From Paenibacillus oceani (lineage in GTDB: Bacteria > Bacillota > Bacilli > Paenibacillales > NBRC-103111): a stretch of 51,499 nt of DNA. The stretch is taken from the NCBI RefSeq assembly GCF_014705615.1, contig NZ_JACXJA010000058.1:1-51499 (forward strand). Direction: 5' to 3'. The translations under genes were made by a program, and so were the position numbers. Under the pieces are notes generated by a model, which ran no database searches, was not told where the DNA came from, and saw only the letters and a list, made by a program, of their open reading frames with translations. Below, piece by piece: positions 23,908 through 32,733 of the stretch. Position 1 is the first letter of the stretch, and each line of letters starts with the position of its first letter.

Positions 23908-25503
23908 TTAGGGCCGTACTTCCCCCGGCGTTACACCCCAGTACTTGCGGAATACGCGGGTAAAGTAGCTGCCGTCGTGATAGCCGACGAGACTGGCCGC
24001 TTCGCTGATTTTGGCACCGTCGAGAAGCGCCGCCTTGGCGCGCTCCATCTTGCGCTCGATCACATAAGCGGAGAACGATTTGCCCGTCTCCTGCTTGAAC
24101 AGACGGCTCAAGTACGAGGAATTGACGAACAGCCGGTCCGCCACCTGATGGAGCGATATTTCCTGATCCATCTCCTCTTCGACGATGCTGAGCAACTGCT
24201 TTACGATCTGATGGCTGACCGACATCCGCTGCTTCTGCACATATACAGCCGCGCGGCGCACGATCCGCAGCAGCATCGCATGGATTTGCTCCTTATGGCC
24301 CAGCGCCTGCGGATTAAAGAAGTGGACATAGTCGTCCCCGGCAAAATCTTTGAACGGCCATCCCTGCTTCTGCATAATTCGGATCAGCAGCGCGCCGAAA
24401 AACATCACGTTCTCCTGCACGTCGTCCATCGATTCAGCCGTTACGATGCCGCTCACCGACCAGAGCCTGTCGAGCGTATCTGCCGCCTTCTCCTCGTCCC
24501 CCGTCTGAAGAGCGATCTCCAGCGCCTTCTCCAGATTCGGGTCCGACGGAAGCACCGGCTTGTCCCCCGACTCCTCGCGGAACGGGATGGCGATATTGCC
24601 TCCGTAGATGATCCGGTTCTGCAGCGCCCGCATCGACTGCCGGTACAGCTCCGGCACCTCGTCCCGCCCCCCGGTCGTCCGGCAGATTCCCGCGCTTGCG
24701 GTCAGCTTCAGACACTCTTTTACGGTAGACAGCAGCCGGGTAATATCGGTATTGACCTGCAGCATCACGACGCCGTCGTCTTTGTCCGCCGGCGCTTTCC
24801 ATATAAGCGCCGTTGCCCCTCCCGGGTCGGAGCATACCCAATACTCCGGCAGCAGTTCCTTGGCAATCCCGCTTAAAGCAAACTGCAAAACCGGCATGTC
24901 CTGCTGCGTAAACCGGGTTTCCTCCTCCGACACAGGGTCCATATCCAGCGCAGCGACCACGTACCTGGCATCATGCTCCAGCTCCAGCTGCACATCCTGG
25001 CTGCGTCTCGTAATTTCCCACTCTACAAATTTCCCGTTCAGCCAATTCACGAAGAAATTGTTCTGCAGATGCGGCAAGTTATGACGCCACTTCTCCTGCA
25101 GCGCATCCTGGCTATGCTTCAGCTCCAGCTCCCTGCGAAGCTGCTGGGCGGCCCCCAGCACGGCATCGAGAATTTCCGAATCGCCTGCCGGCTTCAGCAA
25201 ATATTTGGACACCCCGAACTCCAGCGCCTTCTGGGCATAGGTGAAATTGTCGTGTCCGCTCAGGATGATCGTCTTCGTCATCAGCCCCTGCTCCGCCACT
25301 TTGCGCGCCACCGTCAGCCCGTCCACGCCAGGAATCTGAATGTCGAGCAGCATCAGGTCCGGTTTCTTCCTCTCGATCAGTTCAAGGGCATCCATTCCGT
25401 TATGAGCCATCCCGACGATATCGATCCCGTGCTGCTCCCAAGGAATGTTATTAGCCAAACTGTTGCATAGTCGAATCTCGTCTTCCACGATCAGCAAATT
25501 CAT
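23908..25503 (-). CDS. AraC-type two-component response regulator (YesN-like)
   Basis: 531 residues. Receiver domain 1-~120 with acidic pair E8-D9, phosphoacceptor D54 (LMLLDIQIPG) and K104 (YLLKP). A ~300-residue middle region follows, then an AraC/XylS helix-turn-helix pair from ~425 (LHQVADRLFVNSSYLSRLFK, SEAASLVGYHDGSYFTRVF). It lies 21 nt behind the histidine kinase gene in the same operon. In Paenibacillus such regulators control polysaccharide uptake and degradation genes, often sugar ABC operons; the one at 18695-22243 is a natural candidate. Confidence 0.94.
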   Translation of the reverse strand: MNLLIVEDEIRLCNSLANNIPWEQHGIDIVGMAHNGMDALELIERKKPDLMLLDIQIPGVDGLTVARKVAEQGLMTKTIILSGHDNFTYAQKALEFGVSKYLLKPAGDSEILDAVLGAAQQLRRELELKHSQDALQEKWRHNLPHLQNNFFVNWLNGKFVEWEITRRSQDVQLELEHDARYVVAALDMDPVSEEETRFTQQDMPVLQFALSGIAKELLPEYWVCSDPGGATALIWKAPADKDDGVVMLQVNTDITRLLSTVKECLKLTASAGICRTTGGRDEVPELYRQSMRALQNRIIYGGNIAIPFREESGDKPVLPSDPNLEKALEIALQTGDEEKAADTLDRLWSVSGIVTAESMDDVQENVMFFGALLIRIMQKQGWPFKDFAGDDYVHFFNPQALGHKEQIHAMLLRIVRRAAVYVQKQRMSVSHQIVKQLLSIVEEEMDQEISLHQVADRLFVNSSYLSRLFKQETGKSFSAYVIERKMERAKAALLDGAKISEAASLVGYHDGSYFTRVFRKYWGVTPGEVRP

Positions 25504-25524
25504 CCCGATGTTCGCTCCTTTCGC

Positions 25525-27384
25525 TTAATCTGGTTCCGTCTGTTCGGGAGAAAGCTGGAACGTCTCCTTGCATCGGTCAAGCGGCAGACGAACCGTCACC
25601 GCCGTCCCCTCCCCTTGCCGGCTCTCCACTTCTATAACGGATTGTTTGCCGTATACCATACGGATTCGGGAAGCCACGTTGCGTAGCCCGTACAAATCTT
25701 TGTTCGACTCCCACGGCGGCAGCGACAATCCGGACTTGTCCGGACCGAAGATGTGCTCCAGTTCCCCGCGGATATAATCGAGCCTCTCCGGGGTCATCCC
25801 TACCCCGTTGTCCGCAACGATCATATACAGAAAACCGCCCTCCGTATACGTCCGTACCGTCAACTGTCCTCCGCGCTCCCTTTGTTCCAGACCGTGAAGA
25901 ATCGCATTTTCCACAAGCGGCTGCAGCAGCAGCTTCATCACTGGAACCGGCTTGCTCGCTTCGTCGACGTCGTAGGCGACCGAGAACTTGTCCAAGAAAC
26001 GCAGCTGCTGCACCCGGACGTAGTAGTGCAGATGAGAAATCGTCTCCTCCACCGTGAACGTGTCCGTGCCTTTGCTCAGGCTGAGCCGGAAAAACCGCGA
26101 CAAGTTCAGCACCATCTCGCTGATTTCGTCCGCCTCATAGTTTTTGGCCGCCCAATAGATCGAATCCAGCGTATTGTACAAAAAGTGCGGATTGATCTGG
26201 GTCTGCAAAAATTTCAGTTCGGTGAGCGCCAGGCGCAATTGCTGTTCGTAGCCGTGCTGGATCAGATGTTTCTGGTCGTAGATCATCTGGTTAAACGCCT
26301 GGGTCAAATAACCGAGCTCGTCCTGCCGGTGGTTGTCCAGCTTGACGTTGAAGTTACCGCTGCCGGCCCGCTTCATGCCCTGCATCAGCTTCTGAATCGG
26401 AGAAGCGATGCTGCTGTATACCGCCCAGGAGATCCAGAGCGCGAGCAGGACGCTAATTGCGATAATGATATACGTATACGCCTGAATCTGCTTCGTCTTG
26501 GCGAACACTTCGCTTTGCGGCTGCATGAGCAGCAGCGACCATTTGTAATATTTGGAGCCGATCTCGACTTGAAACGTATCTTTGTCGGCCATCCGCTTCT
26601 CCAGGCTCGCCTCGGTAATGTCGCCCGTCCCCGTAATCGGCTTGCGCTCGTCCGTCAGCAGAACGATTTGCGCATTCTCGGACGGGAGCAGCGAGCGGAT
26701 CAGGTCAAGCAGCTTCGTCTGGTTCAGCGTGACGACGAGCAGATTGGGCTGCCGGCCCGGATTGTTCAGATCCATCGCGCGCACCAGCGAGATTCCGTCC
26801 GCTCCGATAATTTGGCCGAACGTCTTGCCGTCGGGCGTAGGCTCGTCAGGCAGTGTGTACATAATCCCGCTTCCCCCGAAACGGGCCAGCAGTTGGAGCC
26901 AGGATTGCTGCGTCTGGCTGGAAATATGCCGGCTGCCGGTCGTCGTTGACACGGCTACATTGGACAAAGAATGGTACACCGATATTTGCGAGATCATATG
27001 ATTGATCGACGTAATATTGGACAGCTGCTTCAGCACCTCGGTGAAGTTGGCGACGTCTTGCGGCGACAGATCCGCCCCGGACTGATCGAGCAGCCGGAGC
27101 ATATTCGTATCGGTTGCGATTAAGGTCGAGATCTCCTCGACGTTCTGCAGCGTTACGTCGATATAGTCCATTGAGGACGTAAGCGCCGCCCTCGTACGCT
27201 CGGTCGTCTGGTCGAGCAGCATCTGCCTCGACTGAAAGTTCGAGAACAAGCTGACGGCCACAAGCGGCAGCAAAATAAACAAAAAATATACGGTCAGCCT
27301 CATCTGAATATTTTGATGATACAGCCGGTTAAACCAACGGAGCGGATATATGCGGAAAACCTCCGTTTCTGTTAGAGTAAACAA
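25525..27384 (-). CDS. sensor histidine kinase (YesM-like)
   Basis: 619 residues. A membrane helix near 30-50, an extracellular sensor of ~240 residues, a second helix near 305-325, HAMP (~325-380), a His_kinase domain with QINPHFLYNTLDSIY (phosphoacceptor ~H398), and a C-terminal ATPase domain (LLLQPLVENAILHGLEQR, VADNGVGM). The called start is TTG without a good ribosome site. AACGGAGG sits 8 nt before an in-frame ATA at 27351, and the next ATG (27303) lacks a site, so the true start is uncertain. It is second in the operon, 12 nt behind the solute-binding protein. Confidence 0.92.
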   Translation of the reverse strand: MFTLTETEVFRIYPLRWFNRLYHQNIQMRLTVYFLFILLPLVAVSLFSNFQSRQMLLDQTTERTRAALTSSMDYIDVTLQNVEEISTLIATDTNMLRLLDQSGADLSPQDVANFTEVLKQLSNITSINHMISQISVYHSLSNVAVSTTTGSRHISSQTQQSWLQLLARFGGSGIMYTLPDEPTPDGKTFGQIIGADGISLVRAMDLNNPGRQPNLLVVTLNQTKLLDLIRSLLPSENAQIVLLTDERKPITGTGDITEASLEKRMADKDTFQVEIGSKYYKWSLLLMQPQSEVFAKTKQIQAYTYIIIAISVLLALWISWAVYSSIASPIQKLMQGMKRAGSGNFNVKLDNHRQDELGYLTQAFNQMIYDQKHLIQHGYEQQLRLALTELKFLQTQINPHFLYNTLDSIYWAAKNYEADEISEMVLNLSRFFRLSLSKGTDTFTVEETISHLHYYVRVQQLRFLDKFSVAYDVDEASKPVPVMKLLLQPLVENAILHGLEQRERGGQLTVRTYTEGGFLYMIVADNGVGMTPERLDYIRGELEHIFGPDKSGLSLPPWESNKDLYGLRNVASRIRMVYGKQSVIEVESRQGEGTAVTVRLPLDRCKETFQLSPEQTEPD

Positions 27385-27396
27385 GGACGTTGCGGA

Positions 27397-28917
27397 TTAG
27401 TCCAGAGAGGCCCGGTACCATTCATTGACCTCGCGCGTTATTTCGTCTCCGCCCTCCAGCCTCCACCGGCTAACGTATTGATCGAAATCGTCCAGAGAAG
27501 CTACGCCCAGCACGATCTTAATAAACTGCTCCTCCATCGAAGAGAGCTTCATCATATATTTGCCCATGGCCGGAGTCGGAAGCCCGGTGAACCGGTTCAC
27601 GATCAGGTTGTTTTCGACTCTTTTCTGGTTTTCGTATAACCGGAAATGCTCCCCGAGCGAATCCAGACGCTGCTTATCCAGCTCAGGCTCGATGACTTCC
27701 ACAAGTGCGGAATAGATGCCCCGGTACTTGTGCTTGTCGTGCTCCGGGAAGTTGGTTACCATCTTGCCGTCCTTCATCGACCAGATCTCGTTCTCGAAAC
27801 CGAGCTTCAGGTTGCTGTGGCCTTCGCCCGCGATAAAATTGAGCAGCCGGATGACGTCCGCTCCGTTCGGGCTGCCGGCGGGCACGATACTGTATCCTCG
27901 AACGAGCGATGTGGAGTAGGTCCCCTTCTCGCCTCGCGGCCCTGTCGGATATTCGAGCGGAATCCATTCCGCTTTCGGATCGCGCTGCTTGTTCTGATCG
28001 ATCGGCCCCCGGGTATCGTACCAGGCGGCGGAGAAAATCCCGACTTTGCCTGACGCCACTTTTTCTTCGAGCGTTTTCGTCCGGTTCAGCGGAAATTCCG
28101 GATCGATCAGCCTCTCCGCATACAATCGGCGCAAAAAGGCCAGCGCTTCCTTCGTCTCAGGCAGCGTATTGGAATAGACCAGCTTCCCGTCCCGCTCCAG
28201 CCAGCTGTCGAGCTGGGTGCCGAACGCGCCGAAGAACGGAGCGCTTCTCCCGAGCTTCTCCGTCAGCAGCAATCCGATCGTGTCGTGAACCCCGTTGCCG
28301 TCCGGATCGCCGAAGGTGAACGCACGGATTACTTCATAATATTCGTCCAGCGTTCGCGGCGGCTTCAGCCCGAGCCGGTCGAGCCAATCTTTGCGGGCGT
28401 ACATCAGCTCGACGCCCTTCACCTCATTCATGCTCGGCACGGCGTAGATCATCCCGTTAAATGTCACCTGATCCCAGGCTTCCTTCGGAATTTTCCTCTT
28501 CAGATCGGGGCCGTACTGGTCGATCAGCTCGTCGAGCGGCTGCAGCTTGTGCTCCTGCACTTTGTTGGACAGCCATACATCGTCGACCGCATACAGCATA
28601 TCCGGCAAAGCGGTGGACGATAAGACGATGTTTAATTTCTCATGATAGCTTTCGTTCGGCGGCAAACTCACGTTGATGTTGAGCTTCGTATTCCGCTCGA
28701 TATAGTCCAGATACGGATTATGGTTTTCATCCATCCCCGGAGGAAAAGATGTTCCAAGAGAAGTAACAACGATGGAAATTTCCTTCTTTTGGCTTTTTTC
28801 GATCCCCGTCTTTTCGCCTGCGGACGACAATACCGCCCATACGGACAACCCCGCCGCTATCGCAGCCGTTCCCGCCGCCGCAAGAAGCACTCTTTGTCTC
28901 TTTGTCGTGTTTCCCAT
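27397..28917 (-). CDS. membrane-anchored solute-binding-like protein in two-component operon
   Basis: 506 residues. Residues ~8-32 are a hydrophobic signal-anchor with no lipobox cysteine, unlike transport lipoproteins. The rest is a solute-binding family 1 fold (KLNIVLSSTALPDMLYA, PSMNEVKGVELMYARKDWLD) containing an EF-hand-like calcium loop, DPDGNGVHD (~204-212). It ends with RWRLEGGDEITREVNEWY, like its transport relatives. It is first in the operon with kinase and regulator and has no permease gene next to it. I infer it presents a sugar to the kinase instead of, or in addition to, serving transport. Confidence 0.82.
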   Translation of the reverse strand: MGNTTKRQRVLLAAAGTAAIAAGLSVWAVLSSAGEKTGIEKSQKKEISIVVTSLGTSFPPGMDENHNPYLDYIERNTKLNINVSLPPNESYHEKLNIVLSSTALPDMLYAVDDVWLSNKVQEHKLQPLDELIDQYGPDLKRKIPKEAWDQVTFNGMIYAVPSMNEVKGVELMYARKDWLDRLGLKPPRTLDEYYEVIRAFTFGDPDGNGVHDTIGLLLTEKLGRSAPFFGAFGTQLDSWLERDGKLVYSNTLPETKEALAFLRRLYAERLIDPEFPLNRTKTLEEKVASGKVGIFSAAWYDTRGPIDQNKQRDPKAEWIPLEYPTGPRGEKGTYSTSLVRGYSIVPAGSPNGADVIRLLNFIAGEGHSNLKLGFENEIWSMKDGKMVTNFPEHDKHKYRGIYSALVEVIEPELDKQRLDSLGEHFRLYENQKRVENNLIVNRFTGLPTPAMGKYMMKLSSMEEQFIKIVLGVASLDDFDQYVSRWRLEGGDEITREVNEWYRASLD

Positions 28918-28972
28918 TCGCGTCTTCCTTTCCGACCGCTTGCTAGCGGATGCGAACTTACGCGATACCCCC

Positions 28973-28992
28973 TGAAAACGGAACCGCTTTCA
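28973..28992. promoter_or_regulatory. cre-like palindrome before the two-component operon
   Basis: TGAAAACGGAACCGCTTTCA is a near-perfect 20-nt palindrome 56 nt before the first gene. Its reverse strand begins TGAAAGCGGTTCCG, 12 of 14 identical to the cre-like site at 22451-22464. It may be a CcpA site, or a site for another regulator shared by both operons. Confidence 0.45.
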
Positions 28993-29168
28993 GCTTTCTT
29001 TCAAGAAATATTTTATCATTCCGGGGGGGAAAAAGAAACTCGTGGACCGCGAAGCGGCGCGTTTCGTGGCGAAATGAGCCACCCTTTCCGCTATATCCAA
29101 TCTTTCCCTTGCCTTTTGGCAAACGATGCAAGTATGGTTAATACCAAAAAGCCATATGGAGGCTCCTC

Positions 29169-29606
29169 ATGACCGATAATCTTTCCTTGGTCCGCGCCGA
29201 TCAAGGCCAAATCGAGTATGTCAGACAAAAGCTGATCGAGTATAACGCCCGCCATGTCGCCGATGAACTGAAATCCGTTTACGAGCCGATCCATCTGATC
29301 CTCAAAAACGAGCAAGGGGACATCGTCGCAGGACTGCTTAGCTGCCTATGCTGGAATTGGGTGGAAGTCGACATCTTGTGGGTAGACGAGCCGTATCGCC
29401 ATCAAGGATACGGCACCCGGCTGCTGCAAGCGATCGAGGACACGGCCCGCTCCAAAGGCGCCGACTTCCTAAAGCTGAATACATTCGGCTTCCAGGCTCC
29501 CGAATTTTACAAAAAGCACGGCTTCCAGCTTCTGTTCGAGATCGACAACGCGCCGCGAGGCAGCCGGCATTACTACTTCATGAAGCCGCTGCGGCCGGTA
29601 GAGTGA
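29169..29606 (+). CDS. GNAT-family N-acetyltransferase
   Basis: 145 residues. The acetyl-CoA-binding motif is VDEPYRHQGYGTRLLQAIED (~74-93; Q-x-x-G-x-G/A type), followed by KLNTFGFQAPEFYKKHGFQL, the usual beta5/alpha4 region. GGAGG lies 6 nt before the ATG. Substrate unknown; the gene may run on into yqkE, which starts 65 nt later. Confidence 0.9.
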   Translation: MTDNLSLVRADQGQIEYVRQKLIEYNARHVADELKSVYEPIHLILKNEQGDIVAGLLSCLCWNWVEVDILWVDEPYRHQGYGTRLLQAIEDTARSKGADFLKLNTFGFQAPEFYKKHGFQLLFEIDNAPRGSRHYYFMKPLRPVE

Positions 29607-29671
29607 GGCGGCCGATCCTGCTATAATGAAGACAAACTGGCGGATACAAGGAAGAAATCGAGGTGAACGTG

Positions 29672-29932
29672 ATGGCCAAGAAAAAAGGACCAGCTCCCGC
29701 TCCATCCCCTACGGCAGGCGACCAGCCGGCGACCCTAAAAGATTTACTGAATCCCGACGTCATCCAGAAGCTCAAGGCCACAGGCGATGACCTGAAAGCT
29801 GCGGAAGAGAAACGCAGGGAAGATCTGCGCAAGCAAGCGGAGCATGCGCGCAAAGCGGAGCAGAAACGGCTCGAGAACGACTTTGGTCACCTGCTCGAGC
29901 AAAGCGGGATGGACTGGCGGAAGTATAAATAA
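29672..29932 (+). CDS. yqkE: YqkE-family protein (DUF3886)
   Basis: 86 residues from the ATG at 29672 (GAGGTG 6 nt upstream; an in-frame GTG at 29663 lies inside that site). Lys- and Ala/Glu-rich, almost entirely helical and coiled-coil-like from ~25 (LKDLLNPDVIQKLKATGDDL) to the end (FGHLLEQSGMDWRKYK), the family signature. Cytoplasmic; function unknown. A terminator follows at 29960-29991. Confidence 0.85.
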   Translation: MAKKKGPAPAPSPTAGDQPATLKDLLNPDVIQKLKATGDDLKAAEEKRREDLRKQAEHARKAEQKRLENDFGHLLEQSGMDWRKYK

Positions 29933-29959
29933 CCGGACGATTGGTCCGGGTTGATGTGG

Positions 29960-29991
29960 AAAAGCCGATGCTGGTTGTAGCGTCGGCTTTT
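29960..29991 (+). terminator. terminator of yqkE
   Basis: AAAAGCCGATGC (29960-29971) pairs with GCGTCGGCTTTT (29980-29991) including one G-U pair, with an 8-nt loop, followed by GGTTTTGGG. Confidence 0.85.
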
Positions 29992-30010
29992 GGTTTTGGG
30001 GGTTGGGGTT

Positions 30011-30500
30011 GCTCTTATTTCGGCGCTTGGAGCCCAATTTGCGTCTGATCCACGCAAATAAGAGCTGCCAGCACCTCTTATTCGGCCGATAATCGTCGAT
30101 TTCGACCAAATAGAGGCGGTTCGCAGCTCTTATTTCGGCGCTTGGAGCCCAATTTGCGTCTGATCCACGCAAATAAGAGCTGCCAGCACCTCTTATTCGG
30201 CCGATAATCGTCGATTTCGACCAAATAGAGGCGGTTCGCAGCTCTTATTTCGGCGCTTGGAGCCCGATTTGCGTCTGTTCCACGCAAATAAGAGCTGCCA
30301 GCACCTCTTATTCGGCCGATAATCGTTGATTTCGACCAAATAGAGGCGGTTCGCAGCTCTTATTTCGGCGCTTGGAGCCCGATTTGCGTCTGTTCCACGC
30401 AAATAAGAGCTGCCAGCACCTCTTATTCGGCCGATAATCGTCGATTTCGACCAAATAGAGGCGGTTCGCAGCTCTTATTTCGGCGCATGGAGCGCGATTT
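30011..30500. repeat. 115-nt tandem repeat, locus B (four full units plus part of a fifth)
   Basis: Units start at 30011, 30126, 30241, 30356 and 30471, exactly 115 nt apart. Units 1 and 2 are identical; units 3 and 4 differ from them at two or three positions. Each unit carries two inverted repeats (AAATAAGAG...CTCTTATT and AAATAGAG...CTCTTATTT) separated by 25- and 35-nt segments. 115 is not a multiple of 3, so it is not a coding repeat. It lies between convergent genes. The related loci are at 9738-10042 and 43690-43890. Confidence 0.95.
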
Positions 30501-30580
30501 GCGCTTATTTCGGCGCGCAAAAGCCCAAATGCGCCTATACCTATCATGATCCGCGGGCACCAGGAGCTACCATGCTCCGC

Positions 30581-31765
30581 TTACTCGGCAGGCTTCGCCT
30601 TGACCCATTCCGTTTCTCCCGGAGCCAGGTTATACCAGACCGTTCCGTCGGCGGCCGTCCATTTCTCATAAGCGCGCACCTTCTGCTCGGAGTAATGTCC
30701 CTTGCCATGAAGCCGTTCTCCGCCGACCGGGAAGTAGTAGCTCTCCGTTTTCGCATCGACCTCTACTTCTTCCTCCGTAGTCACGATCTGCTGCGGATCG
30801 TCCAGCAGCGCTCTCAGATTGATCCATCTTGGGCCGTCGTCCGATTGGAGCCGCACCCATTCTCCGGTCGCTTCGACCGTCTGGTAAGTTCCGGGAGCCA
30901 GCAGGCGGTCCTCCCCGGTAGCGTACGAGTAAGGTTTGTCGGAATAGTATACGTCCGGTCCGATCTCGAGCACCTTATCCATCGTCCGGTAATACTTGAG
31001 CGCCTCGTGCTTGGGCGTGATCCAGCGTGTGCCGCCCTTCCATTCGATCTGATACCAGTACGGCGACCACGGTCCTTTGCCTTCCCATCCGAAGGCGACC
31101 ACTTGGACGACTCCGGCGGCAACCTTCTCGCCTTTTCCTTCCGTTTCGTAAGGAACCGGATAGGCGGTCTCGTCACCGGTCAGCTTCATCGCATACGACT
31201 TCTTCCATACCGGCACATGTTCCAATATCGCCGGGTCCTTGATCCACTTCTCTCCGAGCCACGTCTTCACCCGGTACCACGTGCCGCTGCCCGCACTGAA
31301 CTGACGGGCGGTATCGGCATATTTGGGACTGTATGCGACGGTTCCCGTCACGTGAAGCTGCTGCGGCCCGATGGAAGCTCCGGTTTTCCTGGCGGGGTCC
31401 GGCCCGTCATACAGCGCCACGGTGTTCAGTAAAGTCACTTCCTTCCGCTCTTCTGCATATCCCCCATACAACACCGAGGCGTCGTCCCGAATCCATTTCG
31501 CGCCAAGCCATGTCTTTACCCGAATCCAGTTGCCGAGCTGAGCCGGATCTTCGCGACCGGTCCAATCGACCTCCAAAGACTGAAAAGCCGCAAGCGCCCC
31601 GACCGGTGTCCCGCCTTCTTCCGGACGATCGAACAGTTCCGTCTGTTCCGAGATCGTAACCGATGCCGAAAGAGTAGATCCGGCCTCCGCCTTCTCAGAC
31701 GCCCAGACCGGTCCCAGCAGAATAGCCGCAGAAACAAGGATAGCGAGCCTGCGTTTTCTTGTCAT
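30581..31765 (-). CDS. secreted protein with repeated SH3-like modules
   Basis: 394 residues from the ATG at 31765, which has GGGAGGG 9 nt upstream. The signal peptide is ~1-29 (KRRLAILVSAAILLGPVWA, cleavage near AEA). The mature protein repeats a module ending in WIRVKTWLGAKWIRDD, WYRVKTWLGEKWIKDP, WYQIEWKGGTRWITP and WVRLQSDDGPRWINL, about five copies that look like SH3 domains of the GW/SH3b kind that bind wall polymers. No catalytic domain is visible, so it may be a wall-binding or decoy protein. It appears monocistronic. Confidence 0.75.
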   Translation of the reverse strand: MTRKRRLAILVSAAILLGPVWASEKAEAGSTLSASVTISEQTELFDRPEEGGTPVGALAAFQSLEVDWTGREDPAQLGNWIRVKTWLGAKWIRDDASVLYGGYAEERKEVTLLNTVALYDGPDPARKTGASIGPQQLHVTGTVAYSPKYADTARQFSAGSGTWYRVKTWLGEKWIKDPAILEHVPVWKKSYAMKLTGDETAYPVPYETEGKGEKVAAGVVQVVAFGWEGKGPWSPYWYQIEWKGGTRWITPKHEALKYYRTMDKVLEIGPDVYYSDKPYSYATGEDRLLAPGTYQTVEATGEWVRLQSDDGPRWINLRALLDDPQQIVTTEEEVEVDAKTESYYFPVGGERLHGKGHYSEQKVRAYEKWTAADGTVWYNLAPGETEWVKAKPAE

Positions 31766-31853
31766 ACCGCCTGTCCCTCCCAACATTCTTGGATATATCC
31801 GTTTAGACGAGTGCGCGGTTCATTAGTTGCGGTGCCCTCTTGCCGCGTCCGTC

Positions 31854-32510
31854 TTAGACGATGATTTTGCTGACGAAATAATCGACGTGTTCGCGCATCC
31901 CCGTCTCGATATCCCACGTGCTGCTTCCGTCCACCCTGAGCAAAACATAAACGCCGATCATCGCAAACAACGGGTATTGATACTCCGCCGCCAAGATGCG
32001 CGCGTCGGCTGGCTGGATGCGCCCGGCAGCGATCCAGATCGAAAACACCTTTTCCAGCGACTTCAACATGTTCCCGACTATGTCGTTTAAATAAATATCC
32101 CGAACCACCCGGTCCCGGTATTGTTCGAGATACATCATCCGCCACACTTTGGCCATGACCGGGTCGTCGATATGTTTCATCAAGCCCGCCAAGCTTTGCT
32201 TCAGGAAAAGCTCCGGACTCACGGACTGCAGCATACCGCCAAGATGGTCCTCCTGCGGTAAAATCCGCGAGATGGAACGCCGGAAATTAAAGAAAATCGT
32301 GGAGAGCAGTTCCTCCTTGCTGCGGAAATGGTTGTACAGCGAGCTCTCCTTAATGCCGACTTCCTTCGTAATATCGCGGATCGATACGCCGGTGAACCCT
32401 TTGCGGGAAAAAAGCTCGATGGAAATATCCATAATTTTGATCTTATTCGGACTTTCAATCGGTTTCCCGTCCATATCCTGGTAGAAGATCGAATCGGTTG
32501 TCATCGCCAC
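31854..32510 (-). CDS. TetR/AcrR-family regulator
   Basis: 218 residues from the GTG at 32510 with AAAGGAG 9 nt upstream; the ATG at 32504 is an alternative. The helix-turn-helix is IELFSRKGFTGVSIRDITKE then GIKESSLYNHFRSKEELL (~31-70). The core is larger than minimal TetR proteins. It is divergent from an ABC ATPase gene, with a palindrome inside its own promoter. Target and ligand are unknown. Confidence 0.9.
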   Translation of the reverse strand: MAMTTDSIFYQDMDGKPIESPNKIKIMDISIELFSRKGFTGVSIRDITKEVGIKESSLYNHFRSKEELLSTIFFNFRRSISRILPQEDHLGGMLQSVSPELFLKQSLAGLMKHIDDPVMAKVWRMMYLEQYRDRVVRDIYLNDIVGNMLKSLEKVFSIWIAAGRIQPADARILAAEYQYPLFAMIGVYVLLRVDGSSTWDIETGMREHVDYFVSKIIV

Positions 32511-32622
32511 TAGGCTGCACTCCTTTGCAAGTCGATTTAGAAGTGTTCATACGCTGCGGAGGGCACAAACAGTCAGGACGGGCACGCACTCGCGCGTTAT
32601 GCAACGACCTGTATTATTTATA

Positions 32623-32651
32623 ATGCTAACTAACGCCCGTTACCCTGTCAA
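32623..32651 (-). promoter_or_regulatory. TetR promoter with operator in the spacer
   Basis: On the minus strand TTGACA (32646-32651), 17 nt, TAGCAT (32623-32628). The perfect palindrome TAACGGGCGTTA (32631-32642) lies wholly between -35 and -10, the classic place for autorepression. Confidence 0.6.
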
Positions 32652-32733
32652 CTTTTCCCTTGCTTTGTATTCCGGCTTTCTGCCTTTGTGGTACAATCAA
32701 GTTTATTAGAAATCATCCGGGGAGTGAAGCGGC

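Noticed and set aside
30011-30500. CRISPR array
   Set aside because: Short palindromic repeats alternate with 25- and 35-nt spacers, which looks CRISPR-like, but the spacers are themselves repeated every 115 nt and no cas genes are present.
30078-30547. Family of ~70-residue proteins on the minus strand within the repeat array
   Set aside because: The frames exist only because the 115-nt repeat lacks stops in one frame. The period is not a multiple of three, no ribosome sites occur, and the peptides are shadows of the repeat.
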